In this document: positions 7,699-16,496 of the stretch, piece by piece
How positions within the stretch are numbered: position 1 is the stretch's first letter
How the letters are laid out: every line of letters starts with the position of its first letter
Assembly (NCBI GenBank): GCA_964492555.1
Contig: CAZBKQ010000016.1
Coordinates: 1 to 52,300 of the forward strand
Source: GCA-2709075 sp964492555
Lineage (GTDB): Bacteria; Pseudomonadota; Alphaproteobacteria; MPNO01; UBA2964
Length of the DNA: 52,300 nt
Reading direction: 5' to 3'
Notes under the pieces: generated by a model
The model's input: the letters and a program-made list of their open reading frames with translations, nothing else
Told to the model about the DNA's origin: nothing
Databases searched by the model: none
Position numbers and translations under genes: made by a program

Positions 7699-8934
7699 TC
7701 AATAGGGTTCCACCGTCATCTGGCCGCGATTATCGATCCAGCATTTTTCGGAAACCGCCGGTTTGCCGTCGACCCGGTCGCGCAGCCAGTCATAGACCAG
7801 GCTGTCGCGGCTTTCGCCGAGCTCTCCGGATGACGCCTGTGCCATGCTGTGATTGGCGTCCTGAAAGACGACCAGCCGCTTGGGCGCCTCTATCCGGTCG
7901 AACAGATCATATGTGTGCTGTATCGGCGACAGCTGATCCGCTTCGCCCGCGACGATCATATAGGGCGCCTTGATGTCCTTCGCGACCTTGCGCAGGTCAA
8001 AACCCTGACGGAATTCATCAAACGCGGCCTCGTCCTCATAGCCCGCCATGAACATGAAGCGCACCTTGAAGGTGGGCGAGGCGACATTAAAAATCGTGTC
8101 GCAGCCGGGCTCCTGACAGACGCCGGTCCCGCTATAGCCCAGGATCCGGTCGCCAAGCGCCGCCGTGGCGACAGTGCCGTAATAGGTGCCGAAGCTGGAG
8201 CCACGCAGCACGATCCGGCTTTCATCGATTTCCGGTCGCGCGGTCAGCCAGTCAACCACCGCGTTTGCCGCGTCGCCCCAATTTTCGGCGGTGATTGTGA
8301 TGCCGCGGTTGCGCGTTTCGCCCTGGCCCGGCCCGTCGAGCGCCAGCACCGCCATACCCCGCACAAGCGCGGAATCGCCGTGCAGCGCCACCATGTTTTC
8401 CTTGCTGCCGTCCATACCGCCGACATGAAACACGCAAGGAAAGGGACCATCGCCCGTCGGCGGCAGATGCAGGAAGGCGGCCATGGAGTTGTCACCGAAG
8501 GGAATATCCACCCGCTCAACCGGATGAGGGGCGTGCTGGATGAATTTGTCGTAGGTCTCGATCATCCGGGCTTCCCATTTCAGGTCTTCTTCATTGTCGT
8601 CGAAGTAAGACCATTGCGCCGAGGCATAGAGCAGGGCGGCAATGAAATAATTCTCGCCCGCCGAAATCATCCTGCCCTGATCTTCGAAGAGCTTGGCGAT
8701 GTCTTCCATGCGCATGCCCTCGCGCCCGAATTCCGGTCCGATATCATCAAACTTTTTCATCCGCGCCCCGGCCCGGCGGAAGGCGGAAAGCCCCGATGCG
8801 CCGCCCCGGCTGCCCTTATGGCCGAGTCTCCCCTGGTCCCATTCGGGCCCCACGGTCCGGATGGTGGTGTCCAGCAGCCAGCGCTGTTCCTTCCAGCGTT
8901 TTGTGCGGTTTTCCATTTCCAGGGTCTTTTGCAT
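7699..8934 (-). CDS. Alpha/beta hydrolase, FrsA / pseudooxynicotine-hydrolase-like
   Basis: This 411-residue protein has a helical N-terminal domain of about 130 residues followed by an alpha/beta-hydrolase core. Visible features are an oxyanion region HVGGMDGSKENM, a nucleophile elbow RGSSFGTYYG (Ser near residue 245), a GEADQLSP segment with the acid, and a catalytic His in DANHSM (near 361). The N-terminal extension resembles DUF1100/FrsA proteins and the C-C bond hydrolases acting on 2,6-dihydroxypseudooxynicotine. The start is supported by GGGAGG 6 bases upstream. It is divergent from the M24-protein operon at 9078 and may be co-regulated with it from the 140-base gap. The substrate is unknown; a carbon-carbon or ester bond hydrolase is the best guess. 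Confidence 0.8.
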   Translation of the reverse strand: MQKTLEMENRTKRWKEQRWLLDTTIRTVGPEWDQGRLGHKGSRGGASGLSAFRRAGARMKKFDDIGPEFGREGMRMEDIAKLFEDQGRMISAGENYFIAALLYASAQWSYFDDNEEDLKWEARMIETYDKFIQHAPHPVERVDIPFGDNSMAAFLHLPPTGDGPFPCVFHVGGMDGSKENMVALHGDSALVRGMAVLALDGPGQGETRNRGITITAENWGDAANAVVDWLTARPEIDESRIVLRGSSFGTYYGTVATAALGDRILGYSGTGVCQEPGCDTIFNVASPTFKVRFMFMAGYEDEAAFDEFRQGFDLRKVAKDIKAPYMIVAGEADQLSPIQHTYDLFDRIEAPKRLVVFQDANHSMAQASSGELGESRDSLVYDWLRDRVDGKPAVSEKCWIDNRGQMTVEPY

Positions 8935-9077
8935 TGGAAACCTCCCTTATCCCAATTTTTTTGAAAGCGTGCCGTTGTTCTTCAGGCTGGTCAATCATCC
9001 ACCCGGCATGACATGGAGCGGGTTTTTCAGATACGATTTCGGAAAGAAGTTCGAAAAACAATAGCGGGGACAAAAAC

Positions 9078-10229
9078 ATGCGTGAAGCCGAACAATTTCC
9101 TCGGTTCTCTGAGGCCGAGATGGCGGACCGGCACCGCCGGACCAGGGACGTTATGGCGGAACAGGGGCTGGATGCGTTGCTGTTTTTCGGAGTTGGACAG
9201 TTTTCCACCGATATTTACTGGCTGAGCGACTGGCCGGGCGGGCGTGAAAACTACATCCTGTTTCAGGCGGATGAAGACCCGGTCGTTATCGCGCAGCTTT
9301 ACAACCATATTCCGATGGCGCGGGTGCTTTCGGTGATCGCCGATGTACGCTGGGCCGGGGCCAACACGGCGGCGACGGTCTCCGCTTTGCTTGGCGAACG
9401 CGGGCTGGATGGAAAAAAGGTCGGGTTGGTCGGCAATATCCCCTACCGCCATTACCTGCGTTTTATGGAAGAACATCCGGATACCGCGTTCACGGATGCG
9501 GGCGGGCCGTTCCGCATGATGCGGACCATCAAGACGCCGGAGGAAATCACCAAGCTGAAATTCGCTTCCGAACTTACGGATAAATCGATGGCTGCGATCC
9601 GGGACGGGTTGAAAGTCGGGATACGGGAAGACGAAATCCCCTGGCTGATCGAACCGGTTTATCTGAAGGAAGGCGGCACCGCCGGCATCCATTTCATGAC
9701 CGCCATGCCGATGGACGAACCTCATTTTCCGGTGCCCGCGCAGTTTCATTCAAGCCGCCGGCTGGAGGCGCGCGATTGTCTGATTACAGAGATTTCGGGC
9801 GGATACTGGGGCGTGACCGGCCAGATTCATCGCACGTACAGTTTCGAGGAACCACCCGCGAACTGGCGGGAACTGCATGACGTGGCGGTCGAAACCTATC
9901 TGGCGATCGAGGATGCGTTAAAGGACGGCGCGACCACGGCGGATGTCGAGGAAGCGGCGGAGGTGGTCCATGCGCGCGGTTACACTATCTATGACGACCT
10001 GCTGCATGGTGTGAGCCAGACACCGCCGATTATTCAGACCTGCACGACAAAGCGCCATGAAAGCCCGGAAATCACCTTTCGCGAGAATATGGTGGTGACG
10101 ATCCAGCCCAATGTCATTACCAGGGACGAAACCATGGGGCTGCAATTCGGCGAAACGGTGCGCGTTACCAAAAACGGCTGTGAGAGTCTGAACGATTTTC
10201 CGCGCGAATGGGTGATCTGCCCCGGATAG
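9078..10229 (+). CDS. Creatinase/Xaa-Pro-peptidase-like M24 protein with altered metal site
   Basis: The 383 residues form a creatinase N-terminal domain (about 15-150) and a pita-bread M24 domain (about 165-375). True M24 metallopeptidases bind two metals through D, D, H, E, E. Here the matching places read ITEISGGYWG (D to E, near 235), GQIHRTY (D to Q, near 248), LLHGVSQ (His kept, near 308), VTIQPN (E to Q, near 341) and QFGETVRV (Glu kept, near 358). Loss of most ligands is what distinguishes the metal-free creatinase branch from aminopeptidases. A hydrolase for a C-N bond in a small compound is therefore more likely than a peptidase. It heads a run with the Mo subunit, DapA-like and Rieske genes. 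Confidence 0.8.
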   Translation: MREAEQFPRFSEAEMADRHRRTRDVMAEQGLDALLFFGVGQFSTDIYWLSDWPGGRENYILFQADEDPVVIAQLYNHIPMARVLSVIADVRWAGANTAATVSALLGERGLDGKKVGLVGNIPYRHYLRFMEEHPDTAFTDAGGPFRMMRTIKTPEEITKLKFASELTDKSMAAIRDGLKVGIREDEIPWLIEPVYLKEGGTAGIHFMTAMPMDEPHFPVPAQFHSSRRLEARDCLITEISGGYWGVTGQIHRTYSFEEPPANWRELHDVAVETYLAIEDALKDGATTADVEEAAEVVHARGYTIYDDLLHGVSQTPPIIQTCTTKRHESPEITFRENMVVTIQPNVITRDETMGLQFGETVRVTKNGCESLNDFPREWVICPG

Positions 10230-10292
10230 AGGAGATTTTGTGCCGGCTTGTCCTCCCTGGGCGCCGTCTTTAGGCTTTGTTGGAACAGGAAA

Positions 10293-12611
10293 ATGAACAG
10301 AAAAAATACAGAAAAAGCGGCGCTCGGCGTCTCCGTCCCCCGGGTTGAAGATGAAAGGCTGCTGACCGGGACGGGTCGGTTCGCAGACGATATTTCACCG
10401 CCGGGTACGGCTCATGCCTGTTTTGTCAGATCGCCGCACGCCCATGCGGTGATAGAGAAGATGGACAGCACTCGGGCGAAAGACGCGCCGGGCGTGCTTG
10501 CCGTGCTGACCGGCGATGATCTGGCGGCGGAAAATATCGGCAACCTCACCTGCCTCTCTTTCCCCAAGACCGAACCGGAGGGCGCGTTTTGTCCCGAACG
10601 GCCCTTGCTGGCGCAAGGGACCGCGCGGTTCGCGGGGGAAGGCATCGCCATGGTGGTGGCGGAAACGCCGGCCCAGGCAAAGGACGCGGCGGAGCTGGTC
10701 GAAATCGATTATGCGCCGCTTCCCGCCGTAACGCTGATTGACGCCCATGGGGATAGCGCGCCGAAGGTCTGGCAGGAGGCGGACGGCAACCGGGCCTTTT
10801 CCATTGAATCCGGCGATGGGGCCAGTGTCGCGCGGCTGTTCGAGACTGCGGCGCATGTCTCGAAACTTCGCGTGGCATACCCGCGCGCGACCGCCAATAC
10901 GATGGAGCCGCGCGCATCCATTGCCTGGTCCGATCCGATGGACGGGCGTTTCACGGTCTGTGTCAGCTCGCAGGAACCCTGGGGCGTCAAGGAAACGGCG
11001 GCTCGTATATTCGGGACCTCGCCGCTCGATCTCCGCGTTGTCACGCTCGATGTCGGGGGCGGGTTCGGCATGAAGGGGCAGGTCTATCCGGAAGACATGC
11101 TGGTGCTTTGGGCCGCGCAAAAAACCGGACGGCCGGTTAAATGGACGGCGGAGCGGGGAGAGGCCATTGCCACCGACACGCATGGGCGCGGCCCTATCGC
11201 CAATGCCGAGCTTGCACTGGATGCGGACGGAAAAATCATCGCCTTCCGCACGGCGGTCGATGTCGATGTCGGGGCCTATCTGACCGGCTGGGCCGCGGTG
11301 CCGCCGCGCAACGCCGCGATTTCCTATCCCGGCATGTATCACGTGCCGGAAATTCATGCCGCGATCCGCGCGACCTACACCAATACGGCGTTTTTCGGTC
11401 CCTATCGCGGGTCCGGCAAGCCGGAGGCGTCCTTTGTGCTGGAGAGGCTGGTCGAGCAGGCGGCACGCGAAATGGCGCTTGATCCTATCGAGGTGCGGCG
11501 GAAGAACCTCATCCCGCATGACGCGATGCCCTATCACACGCCGGGTGGCTATATCTATGATTCCGGCAATTTTGAGCCTGTGCTGGACCGGGTTCTGGAA
11601 CTGTCCGACTGGGCCGGGTTCGAGGCAAGGCGGGAAGAAGCCGCGGCACGCGGCGTCCGGCGCGGTATCGGGCTGTCACTCCATTGCCAGCGCGCGGGGA
11701 CTTTCTCCGAAAGGATGGAAATTCGTATCGACGCGGAAGGCGCGGCGTCGCTTCATGTCGGCACCCAATCGACGGGGCAGGGGCATGAAACCATGTTTGC
11801 CCAGATGGTGTCCGGCTGGCTCGGATTACCGATGGATCATATCCGCGTGTTCCAGGGCGACACGGACAAAGTGTTGTTCGGGCGCGGCACCTTCGCGCAG
11901 CGCAGCATGGTCACTGGCGGTTCGGCGTTGAAGGTGGCCGCCGATATCGTCATCGAAAAGGGGCGGAAATTCGCGGCCTTCATGCTGGAAGCCTCCGAAA
12001 CCGATATTGAATTCGATGACGGCACGTTCCGCGTTTCGGGTACGGACCGGGCGGTCAGCCTGGGCGAGGTCGCGGAACTTTCCTATCAGGGGTCGGGGCT
12101 GCCGCCGGAGCTCGGCATCGGGCTCGACGGGGTCGGCAGTTTCGACGGCATTTACAGCTTCCCCAATGGCTGCATGGTGGCGGAAATCGAGGCCGATCCC
12201 GAAACCGGCATGATCACGATCGACACGCTTTATGCCGTCGACGATATCGGCGCGCCGGTCAATCCGATGACCGCGCATGGCCAGCTGCACGGTTCCGTCG
12301 CCATGGGGGTGGGCGAAAGCCTGATCGAGGAAATCATCTATGACCGGGAAACGGGCCAGCTGCTCACCGGGTCGTTCATGGATTACGGCATGCCGCGCGC
12401 CGATATCATGCCGGATATCGTTTCGGATTTCTGCCATGATCCGGCGCGGACCAATCCGCTCGGCGTCAAGGGCGGATCGGAAGCCGGCAATTGTGGCGTG
12501 CCGGCGGCGGTATTTCACGCGATTCAGGACGCGCTCGGGCCGCTCGGCTTCAAGGATGTCAATTTACCCGCGACGCCCGAACGTATCTGGCGCGCGCTTG
12601 GTGGAAAGTAA
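10293..12611 (+). CDS. Molybdopterin-binding subunit, xanthine-dehydrogenase family (no partner subunits nearby)
   Basis: This 772-residue large subunit binds the molybdenum cofactor and hydroxylates a carbon, usually of an aromatic N-heterocycle or aldehyde. It opens with VPRVEDERLLTGTGRFADD and has the cofactor loops VGGGFGMKGQ and FFGPYRGSGKPEA. STGQGHETMF follows, and the catalytic Glu lies in KGGSEAGNCG near the C-terminus. The CO-dehydrogenase signature AYXCSFR is absent, so it is not a true CoxL. The frame is open to 10248, but ATG 10293 with GGAACAGGA upstream gives the family start. No FeS or FAD subunit gene is adjacent; the nearest are at 35-36 kb. It must borrow electron-transfer partners or use other redox proteins. 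Confidence 0.88.
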   Translation: MNRKNTEKAALGVSVPRVEDERLLTGTGRFADDISPPGTAHACFVRSPHAHAVIEKMDSTRAKDAPGVLAVLTGDDLAAENIGNLTCLSFPKTEPEGAFCPERPLLAQGTARFAGEGIAMVVAETPAQAKDAAELVEIDYAPLPAVTLIDAHGDSAPKVWQEADGNRAFSIESGDGASVARLFETAAHVSKLRVAYPRATANTMEPRASIAWSDPMDGRFTVCVSSQEPWGVKETAARIFGTSPLDLRVVTLDVGGGFGMKGQVYPEDMLVLWAAQKTGRPVKWTAERGEAIATDTHGRGPIANAELALDADGKIIAFRTAVDVDVGAYLTGWAAVPPRNAAISYPGMYHVPEIHAAIRATYTNTAFFGPYRGSGKPEASFVLERLVEQAAREMALDPIEVRRKNLIPHDAMPYHTPGGYIYDSGNFEPVLDRVLELSDWAGFEARREEAAARGVRRGIGLSLHCQRAGTFSERMEIRIDAEGAASLHVGTQSTGQGHETMFAQMVSGWLGLPMDHIRVFQGDTDKVLFGRGTFAQRSMVTGGSALKVAADIVIEKGRKFAAFMLEASETDIEFDDGTFRVSGTDRAVSLGEVAELSYQGSGLPPELGIGLDGVGSFDGIYSFPNGCMVAEIEADPETGMITIDTLYAVDDIGAPVNPMTAHGQLHGSVAMGVGESLIEEIIYDRETGQLLTGSFMDYGMPRADIMPDIVSDFCHDPARTNPLGVKGGSEAGNCGVPAAVFHAIQDALGPLGFKDVNLPATPERIWRALGGK

Positions 12612-12623
12612 GAGGATTTCACA

Positions 12624-13514
12624 ATGTATAAAGGCGTTCTGATCCCGGTCATCACCCCGTTTCATGAGGACAGCTCGGTCGATGAGGTGACCTTGCGTCA
12701 GCTGATCGATTTTTACCTCAAGACAAAGGTACAGGGGCTGTTCGTTCTGGGTTCCAGCGGGCAGGGACCGGCGCTGTCGGCGGATGAACGCCGGTCGGTC
12801 GCGGAAATCATTATCGAACAGGCCGGTGGCCGGGTGCCGGTGATCGTTCATGTCGGTTGCGCCGATACCCCCACGACGGTGGAACTCGCCAGACACGCGG
12901 CCGGTATCGGCGCCGACGCCATCGGCGTCATCCCGCCTTATTATTATTGTGACGCGCCGCAGAGCGCGGTGCTGGAGCATTTCCGGAAAGTGTCGGATGC
13001 CGCCGATCTGCCGATTTTCATTTATGAGAACCCGAAATATTGCGGCATTTCGATCTCACCCGAATTCGGGGTGGAGATGAAAAAGGCGGTGCCCAATATC
13101 CGCGCGATGAAGGTCGCCTATGGCGCGGGCGCGATGGCGGATTATGTGAAAATGTTCCCGGACGATGTGTCGGTCTTTACCGGCAATGCCGATATTTTCG
13201 GGCTGGTGCCGTTTGGCGTCGCCGGGATGATCAACCCGCCGACCAGCTCCGTGCCTGAACTTTGCGTGTCGCTCTATGAAGCGTTGGCGGCAAAGGATTA
13301 CGCGGCCGCCGCCGCGATGCAGGACAAGGTCAACCGCGTCACGCAGATGTTTATCGCCACACAGAAGAAATACGGGCGCGGCACGATCGCGGAGACCTAT
13401 CGCGTGCGCGGCATCGATGTGAAGCGCTTCCCGCGCTGGGAATCCGCGCCATTACCCGCCGACGCGGTGGCGCATATCCGCGCGACCTATCGCGATGTCG
13501 GCATAACCGATTGA
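12624..13514 (+). CDS. DapA-family (DHDPS/NAL) lyase or aldolase
   Basis: This 296-residue (beta/alpha)8 class I aldolase is of the dihydrodipicolinate synthase / N-acetylneuraminate lyase superfamily. The Schiff-base Lys is in IRAMKVAYG (near 162) and the proton-relay Tyr in IFIYENP (near 133). The first-strand motif is GSSGQGP rather than the GTTGE of DapA. That shift, and the catabolic setting, point to pyruvate-linked cleavage or dehydration of a pathway intermediate rather than lysine synthesis. It begins 12 bases after the Mo subunit stop and is followed after 7 bases by the Rieske gene, so the three are almost surely one transcript. Confidence 0.88.
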   Translation: MYKGVLIPVITPFHEDSSVDEVTLRQLIDFYLKTKVQGLFVLGSSGQGPALSADERRSVAEIIIEQAGGRVPVIVHVGCADTPTTVELARHAAGIGADAIGVIPPYYYCDAPQSAVLEHFRKVSDAADLPIFIYENPKYCGISISPEFGVEMKKAVPNIRAMKVAYGAGAMADYVKMFPDDVSVFTGNADIFGLVPFGVAGMINPPTSSVPELCVSLYEALAAKDYAAAAAMQDKVNRVTQMFIATQKKYGRGTIAETYRVRGIDVKRFPRWESAPLPADAVAHIRATYRDVGITD

Positions 13515-13521
13515 GGGTACG

Positions 13522-14724
13522 ATGAAGATCACCAACGCAGACATTCCCCATGTCGGGCCGGGTACGCCCGGCGGCAACTGGTTCCGCCGCTACTGGCTGC
13601 CGGTCAGCCGCACGGATGAACTTCATGATATTCCGAAGGCCGTGAAGGTGCTGGGCGAAGAGCTGGTCCTGTTCCGCGACGGCACCGGCCGTATCGGTCT
13701 GGTCGGGCAGGATTGCGCCCATCGCGGCGCCTCGCTGGAATATGGCGATATAGAGGAGGGCGGCATCCGCTGTCCCTATCATGGCTGGCTGTTTGATGCG
13801 GACGGCAAGTGCCTGGAGCAGCCGTCTGAGGCCAACGGCAAGGAATTCTGCGAGAAAGTCCGGCAGAAATCCTATCCGGTGCGCGAACTGGGCGGGCTGA
13901 TCTTCGGCTATCTGGGAGCGGACCCGGCCAACCCGCCGCCCTTGCCGAACTATTCGCCGCTGATCGATCATGGCGGGATACGTCAGCACGAACCGGTGCG
14001 CCATTTCGACTATAACTGGTTCAATTTCTTCGAGAACAGCGCCGATCCCGCCCATGTCTGGATCCTGCATGGTTCCAGCGCCTATGGCACCAACAGCTGG
14101 GGCAGCCGTTTCTTCAGAGCGGACGATCCGCCGGATTTCGAACCGGTGGAGACCGAATACGGCATGAAGATCGTGATCTCAAAACCCGCGGCGGATGGTA
14201 ACGGATTCGTCGTCGATGAGATGAGCCTCGGTTTCCCCGGCATTTTGCAGATCGGCGATACGGAATTCGTCCATGGCGATGCCGATCCGCAAAAGCTCGC
14301 CAATGAAGGATCGAATTACGAACATTTCATGTTCATCACACCGAAGGACGATCATTCCTTCATGATGTTCACGGTCGATTACTATACCGGCGGAGAGGAA
14401 AACTACTTCGAAATGCTGCGCGACATGCGCAAAAAGGAAGAACCCGCCGATACCCGCAAACCCTATGACGACCGGCCGCTGATGCCGTTTCGCGGCAATA
14501 TCCGCGCCGAAGACATCGTGACCCAGGGAACGCAGAAACTGCTGGGTGAGCGCAAGGAACATCTCGGCACGGCGGACCGGGGGATCATCATGCTGCGCAA
14601 GCTGGTGCGCGATGCGATTGAGACCTCGGAAAAGGGCGATGCGCCGAAGGGGCTGCATCTCAGCGAAAACGCCGACGGGCTGGTGAAGATCGACAGTTTT
14701 GTGGGCGTCCGGCCGCAACCGTGA
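13522..14724 (+). CDS. Rieske non-heme iron oxygenase, large subunit
   Basis: This 400-residue terminal oxygenase has an N-terminal Rieske [2Fe-2S] domain with CAHRG (about 63-67) and CPYHG (about 84-88). A catalytic domain follows, with the iron-ligand region ENSADPAHVWILH (near 172-184, supplying two His). The layout resembles phthalate 4,5-dioxygenase and vanillate demethylase oxygenases, which hydroxylate or demethylate aromatic rings and need a separate reductase. No reductase gene is in the window. It ends the operon begun by the M24 gene. The start ATG follows GAGGGTACG and lies 7 bases after the DapA-like stop. Confidence 0.88.
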   Translation: MKITNADIPHVGPGTPGGNWFRRYWLPVSRTDELHDIPKAVKVLGEELVLFRDGTGRIGLVGQDCAHRGASLEYGDIEEGGIRCPYHGWLFDADGKCLEQPSEANGKEFCEKVRQKSYPVRELGGLIFGYLGADPANPPPLPNYSPLIDHGGIRQHEPVRHFDYNWFNFFENSADPAHVWILHGSSAYGTNSWGSRFFRADDPPDFEPVETEYGMKIVISKPAADGNGFVVDEMSLGFPGILQIGDTEFVHGDADPQKLANEGSNYEHFMFITPKDDHSFMMFTVDYYTGGEENYFEMLRDMRKKEEPADTRKPYDDRPLMPFRGNIRAEDIVTQGTQKLLGERKEHLGTADRGIIMLRKLVRDAIETSEKGDAPKGLHLSENADGLVKIDSFVGVRPQP

Positions 14725-14875
14725 GCGGCGGATCAACACAAGCACGGGTCATGCCGTGGGTGGCGGAACCGATCAGATGATCAAGGAGCTTCGCGAACAG
14801 GTGTTTGAAGACGAGAAAATCAAGACCCCGCGACCCGTGCCGGATGGCATTGGACCCCCCGTGGTGGAGTGGTGA
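14724..14875 (+). other. Coding-like relic directly after the Rieske gene
   Basis: In the +1 frame relative to the Rieske gene, an open stretch reads INTSTGHAVGGGTDQMIKE, then QVFEDEKIKTPRPVP and GIGPPVVEW, ending at TGA 14873-14875. The bias toward G or C at third positions looks coding. A 32-residue ORF from ATG 14777 is possible, but the good-looking reading extends upstream of it without a start. It may be the C-terminus of a lost gene or of a duplicated one. I do not recognise it, and the AT-rich ORF begins 4 bases later. Confidence 0.3.
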
Positions 14876-14878
14876 GAC

Positions 14879-15247
14879 GTGGATTTGTTTGAACAAAATT
14901 TGATCAAATTTTCGACTTATGCAGCAATAAGCTGGTTCGCGGTTTATTTTTCAATTCTAATAATAGTGACAATTTTAAAAAGAAAAATCTTGTTAAATAA
15001 ATTAGCAATTAAGAAAATTCTTGAATTTATTCGAATTCATATTTTTGTGATATTTTTTTTAGGCATTGGAATTTTTTTGGGGCAGTTTTATATAGGAAGC
15101 GTAAATAGTATTCCTGTTGCATTAGGTGCGAATTTATACATATTAAACATTGCAATTCCATTTTTTGTTATTTATGGAGAAAAGAAATATATAAGTTTAA
15201 TTAATGAATATTCAAAATTTGATCAAGGCGATGGGGAATTAAAATAA
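14879..15247 (+). CDS. AT-rich hypothetical membrane protein
   Basis: This 122-residue ORF starts at GTG 14879. It has three hydrophobic stretches (about residues 14-33, 51-73 and 78-100), the middle one after a Lys/Arg-rich segment, and a polar tail. I do not recognise a family. Base composition is the striking feature: of the 120 bases 14941-15060 only 20 are G or C, whereas neighbours are well above 60 percent GC. It is almost certainly imported DNA or a relic from an AT-rich genome or phage. No transposase or repeat flanks it directly; it abuts the out-of-frame relic on the left. Whether it is expressed is unknown. Confidence 0.55.
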   Translation: MDLFEQNLIKFSTYAAISWFAVYFSILIIVTILKRKILLNKLAIKKILEFIRIHIFVIFFLGIGIFLGQFYIGSVNSIPVALGANLYILNIAIPFFVIYGEKKYISLINEYSKFDQGDGELK

Positions 15248-15301
15248 TGGTATCGAATTCGCTCCGTCTTCGGCCTGCGGGGAAGCCGTCATGCTGGCGG
15301 C

Positions 15302-16168
15302 ATGACTGACAGCCGCGTCGTCGTCACGGGCGGCAATGGCAATCTCGGGCGCGCGACCGTCGCGGCGCTGCTTGACGCCGGACATGAGGTTCTGATCCTC
15401 GATCGCGCGGCGGTCGCCGACGCGCCTTGCGCAACAGGGGTGATCGATATCGGCGATGCGGCGGCGCTGGCGGAACCGTTTGAGGGCGCGGCGGCGATCA
15501 TTCATCTCGCCGCCTATCAGGCGCCCTATGAAGCGCCGCATGCGGAGGTCTTCCGCAATAATGTCAGCGCCACCTATAACGTCATGAAGACCGCCGCCGT
15601 TGCCGGGGTGAGGCGCGTTGTCCATGTGTCCAGCGTCGCGGCATACGGGTTTCTCTACGCGCCTGCGTTCTGGCCGCCGGAATACCTGCCGCTGGATGAG
15701 GCGTATCCGTGCCGCCCGCGCGATCCCTATGCGCTCGCCAAGGTTTTTGGCGAACAGATGGCGGATTCCTTCGTGGCGATGTCCGATATGACGGTGGCCA
15801 GCCTGCGCGTCACCGGGGTGAATTTCGACCCCGCCTACGCGTCGCTGCCGGAGCGGTGGAAAGACCCCGGCGCGAAGATCGGCACGTTCTGGAGCTATAT
15901 CGACGCGCGCGACGCGGCGGCGGCGCTGGCACTTGCCGCGGCCGCCGATATCGACGGGCATGAGATTTTCAATATCGCGCATCCGGAAAGCCGCTATCCG
16001 CAGGAAACCAATGATCTGGTGGCGGAATATCTGCCCGGTACCCGCATCCGCGACGGTTTTACCGGCCATTGGGGCGGGCTGGATGTTTCCCGCGCGCGGG
16101 AACGGCTGGGGTTCATGGCCCGGCATCACTGGCGGGATGTCCTCGGCGAAGACGGAAAACCCGTTTGA
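15302..16168 (+). CDS. NAD-dependent epimerase/dehydratase (extended SDR)
   Basis: This 288-residue extended short-chain dehydrogenase has a nucleotide-binding VVVTGGNGNLGRATV at the N-terminus. A Ser in HVSSVAAYG (near 115) and the catalytic pair in DPYALAKVFGE (Tyr and Lys near 143-147) complete the site. The C-terminal half carries the variable substrate domain with YIDARDAAAAL. Members act on sugar nucleotides or on small alcohols in catabolic routes. The ATG at 15302 follows the AT-rich ORF by 54 bases. Context does not fix the substrate. Confidence 0.82.
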   Translation: MTDSRVVVTGGNGNLGRATVAALLDAGHEVLILDRAAVADAPCATGVIDIGDAAALAEPFEGAAAIIHLAAYQAPYEAPHAEVFRNNVSATYNVMKTAAVAGVRRVVHVSSVAAYGFLYAPAFWPPEYLPLDEAYPCRPRDPYALAKVFGEQMADSFVAMSDMTVASLRVTGVNFDPAYASLPERWKDPGAKIGTFWSYIDARDAAAALALAAAADIDGHEIFNIAHPESRYPQETNDLVAEYLPGTRIRDGFTGHWGGLDVSRARERLGFMARHHWRDVLGEDGKPV

Positions 16169-16193
16169 TCGAGATTTTAAAAAAAATAACAGG

Positions 16194-16218
16194 CTTTGTT
16201 ATCAAACTTTGTTATAAT
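16194..16218 (+). promoter_or_regulatory. parDE promoter with tandem CTTTGTTAT repeats
   Basis: CTTTGTTAT occurs twice, at 16194-16202 and 16207-16215, 13 bases apart. The second overlaps a consensus -10 box TATAAT at 16213-16218, 29 bases before parD. In ParDE modules the antitoxin binds its own promoter, so the tandem repeat is a good candidate operator. This is inference from position. Confidence 0.5.
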
Positions 16219-16247
16219 GCCCGTGAAAGAAAAAGTCGGCGTGCGCC

Positions 16248-16496
16248 ATGAATTTCAGCCTTACCCCCAATCTGGAAATTTTTATCCGCGACCGGGTCGC
16301 CTCCGGCGATTACAACAATGCGAGCGAGGTGGTGCGTGAAGCGCTGCGTCTTCTGAAGCAACAGGAAGAAGTGCGCGCCGCCAGAATCGAGTCGCTGCGC
16401 CAGGCGGTGATGGAGGGCGAACAGGCCATCGCAAAGGGCGATATGACCGAAATCTCCTCGCCCGAGGTGTTGGAAACGCTCTTTGCCAAACTCTAA
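16248..16496 (+). CDS. parD: ParD-family antitoxin
   Basis: This 82-residue antitoxin has an N-terminal ribbon-helix-helix: NFSLTPNLEIFIRDRVASG then YNNASEVVREALRLLKQQE. That is the hallmark of type II ParD/CopG-like proteins. The C-terminal tail would wrap around the toxin and neutralise it. It represses its own promoter in known systems, and repeats fitting that role lie upstream. The next gene, a ParE homologue, overlaps its stop by 14 bases, the usual order for this module. Here the partner is frameshifted, so the antitoxin may now be an orphan. Confidence 0.9.
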   Translation: MNFSLTPNLEIFIRDRVASGDYNNASEVVREALRLLKQQEEVRAARIESLRQAVMEGEQAIAKGDMTEISSPEVLETLFAKL

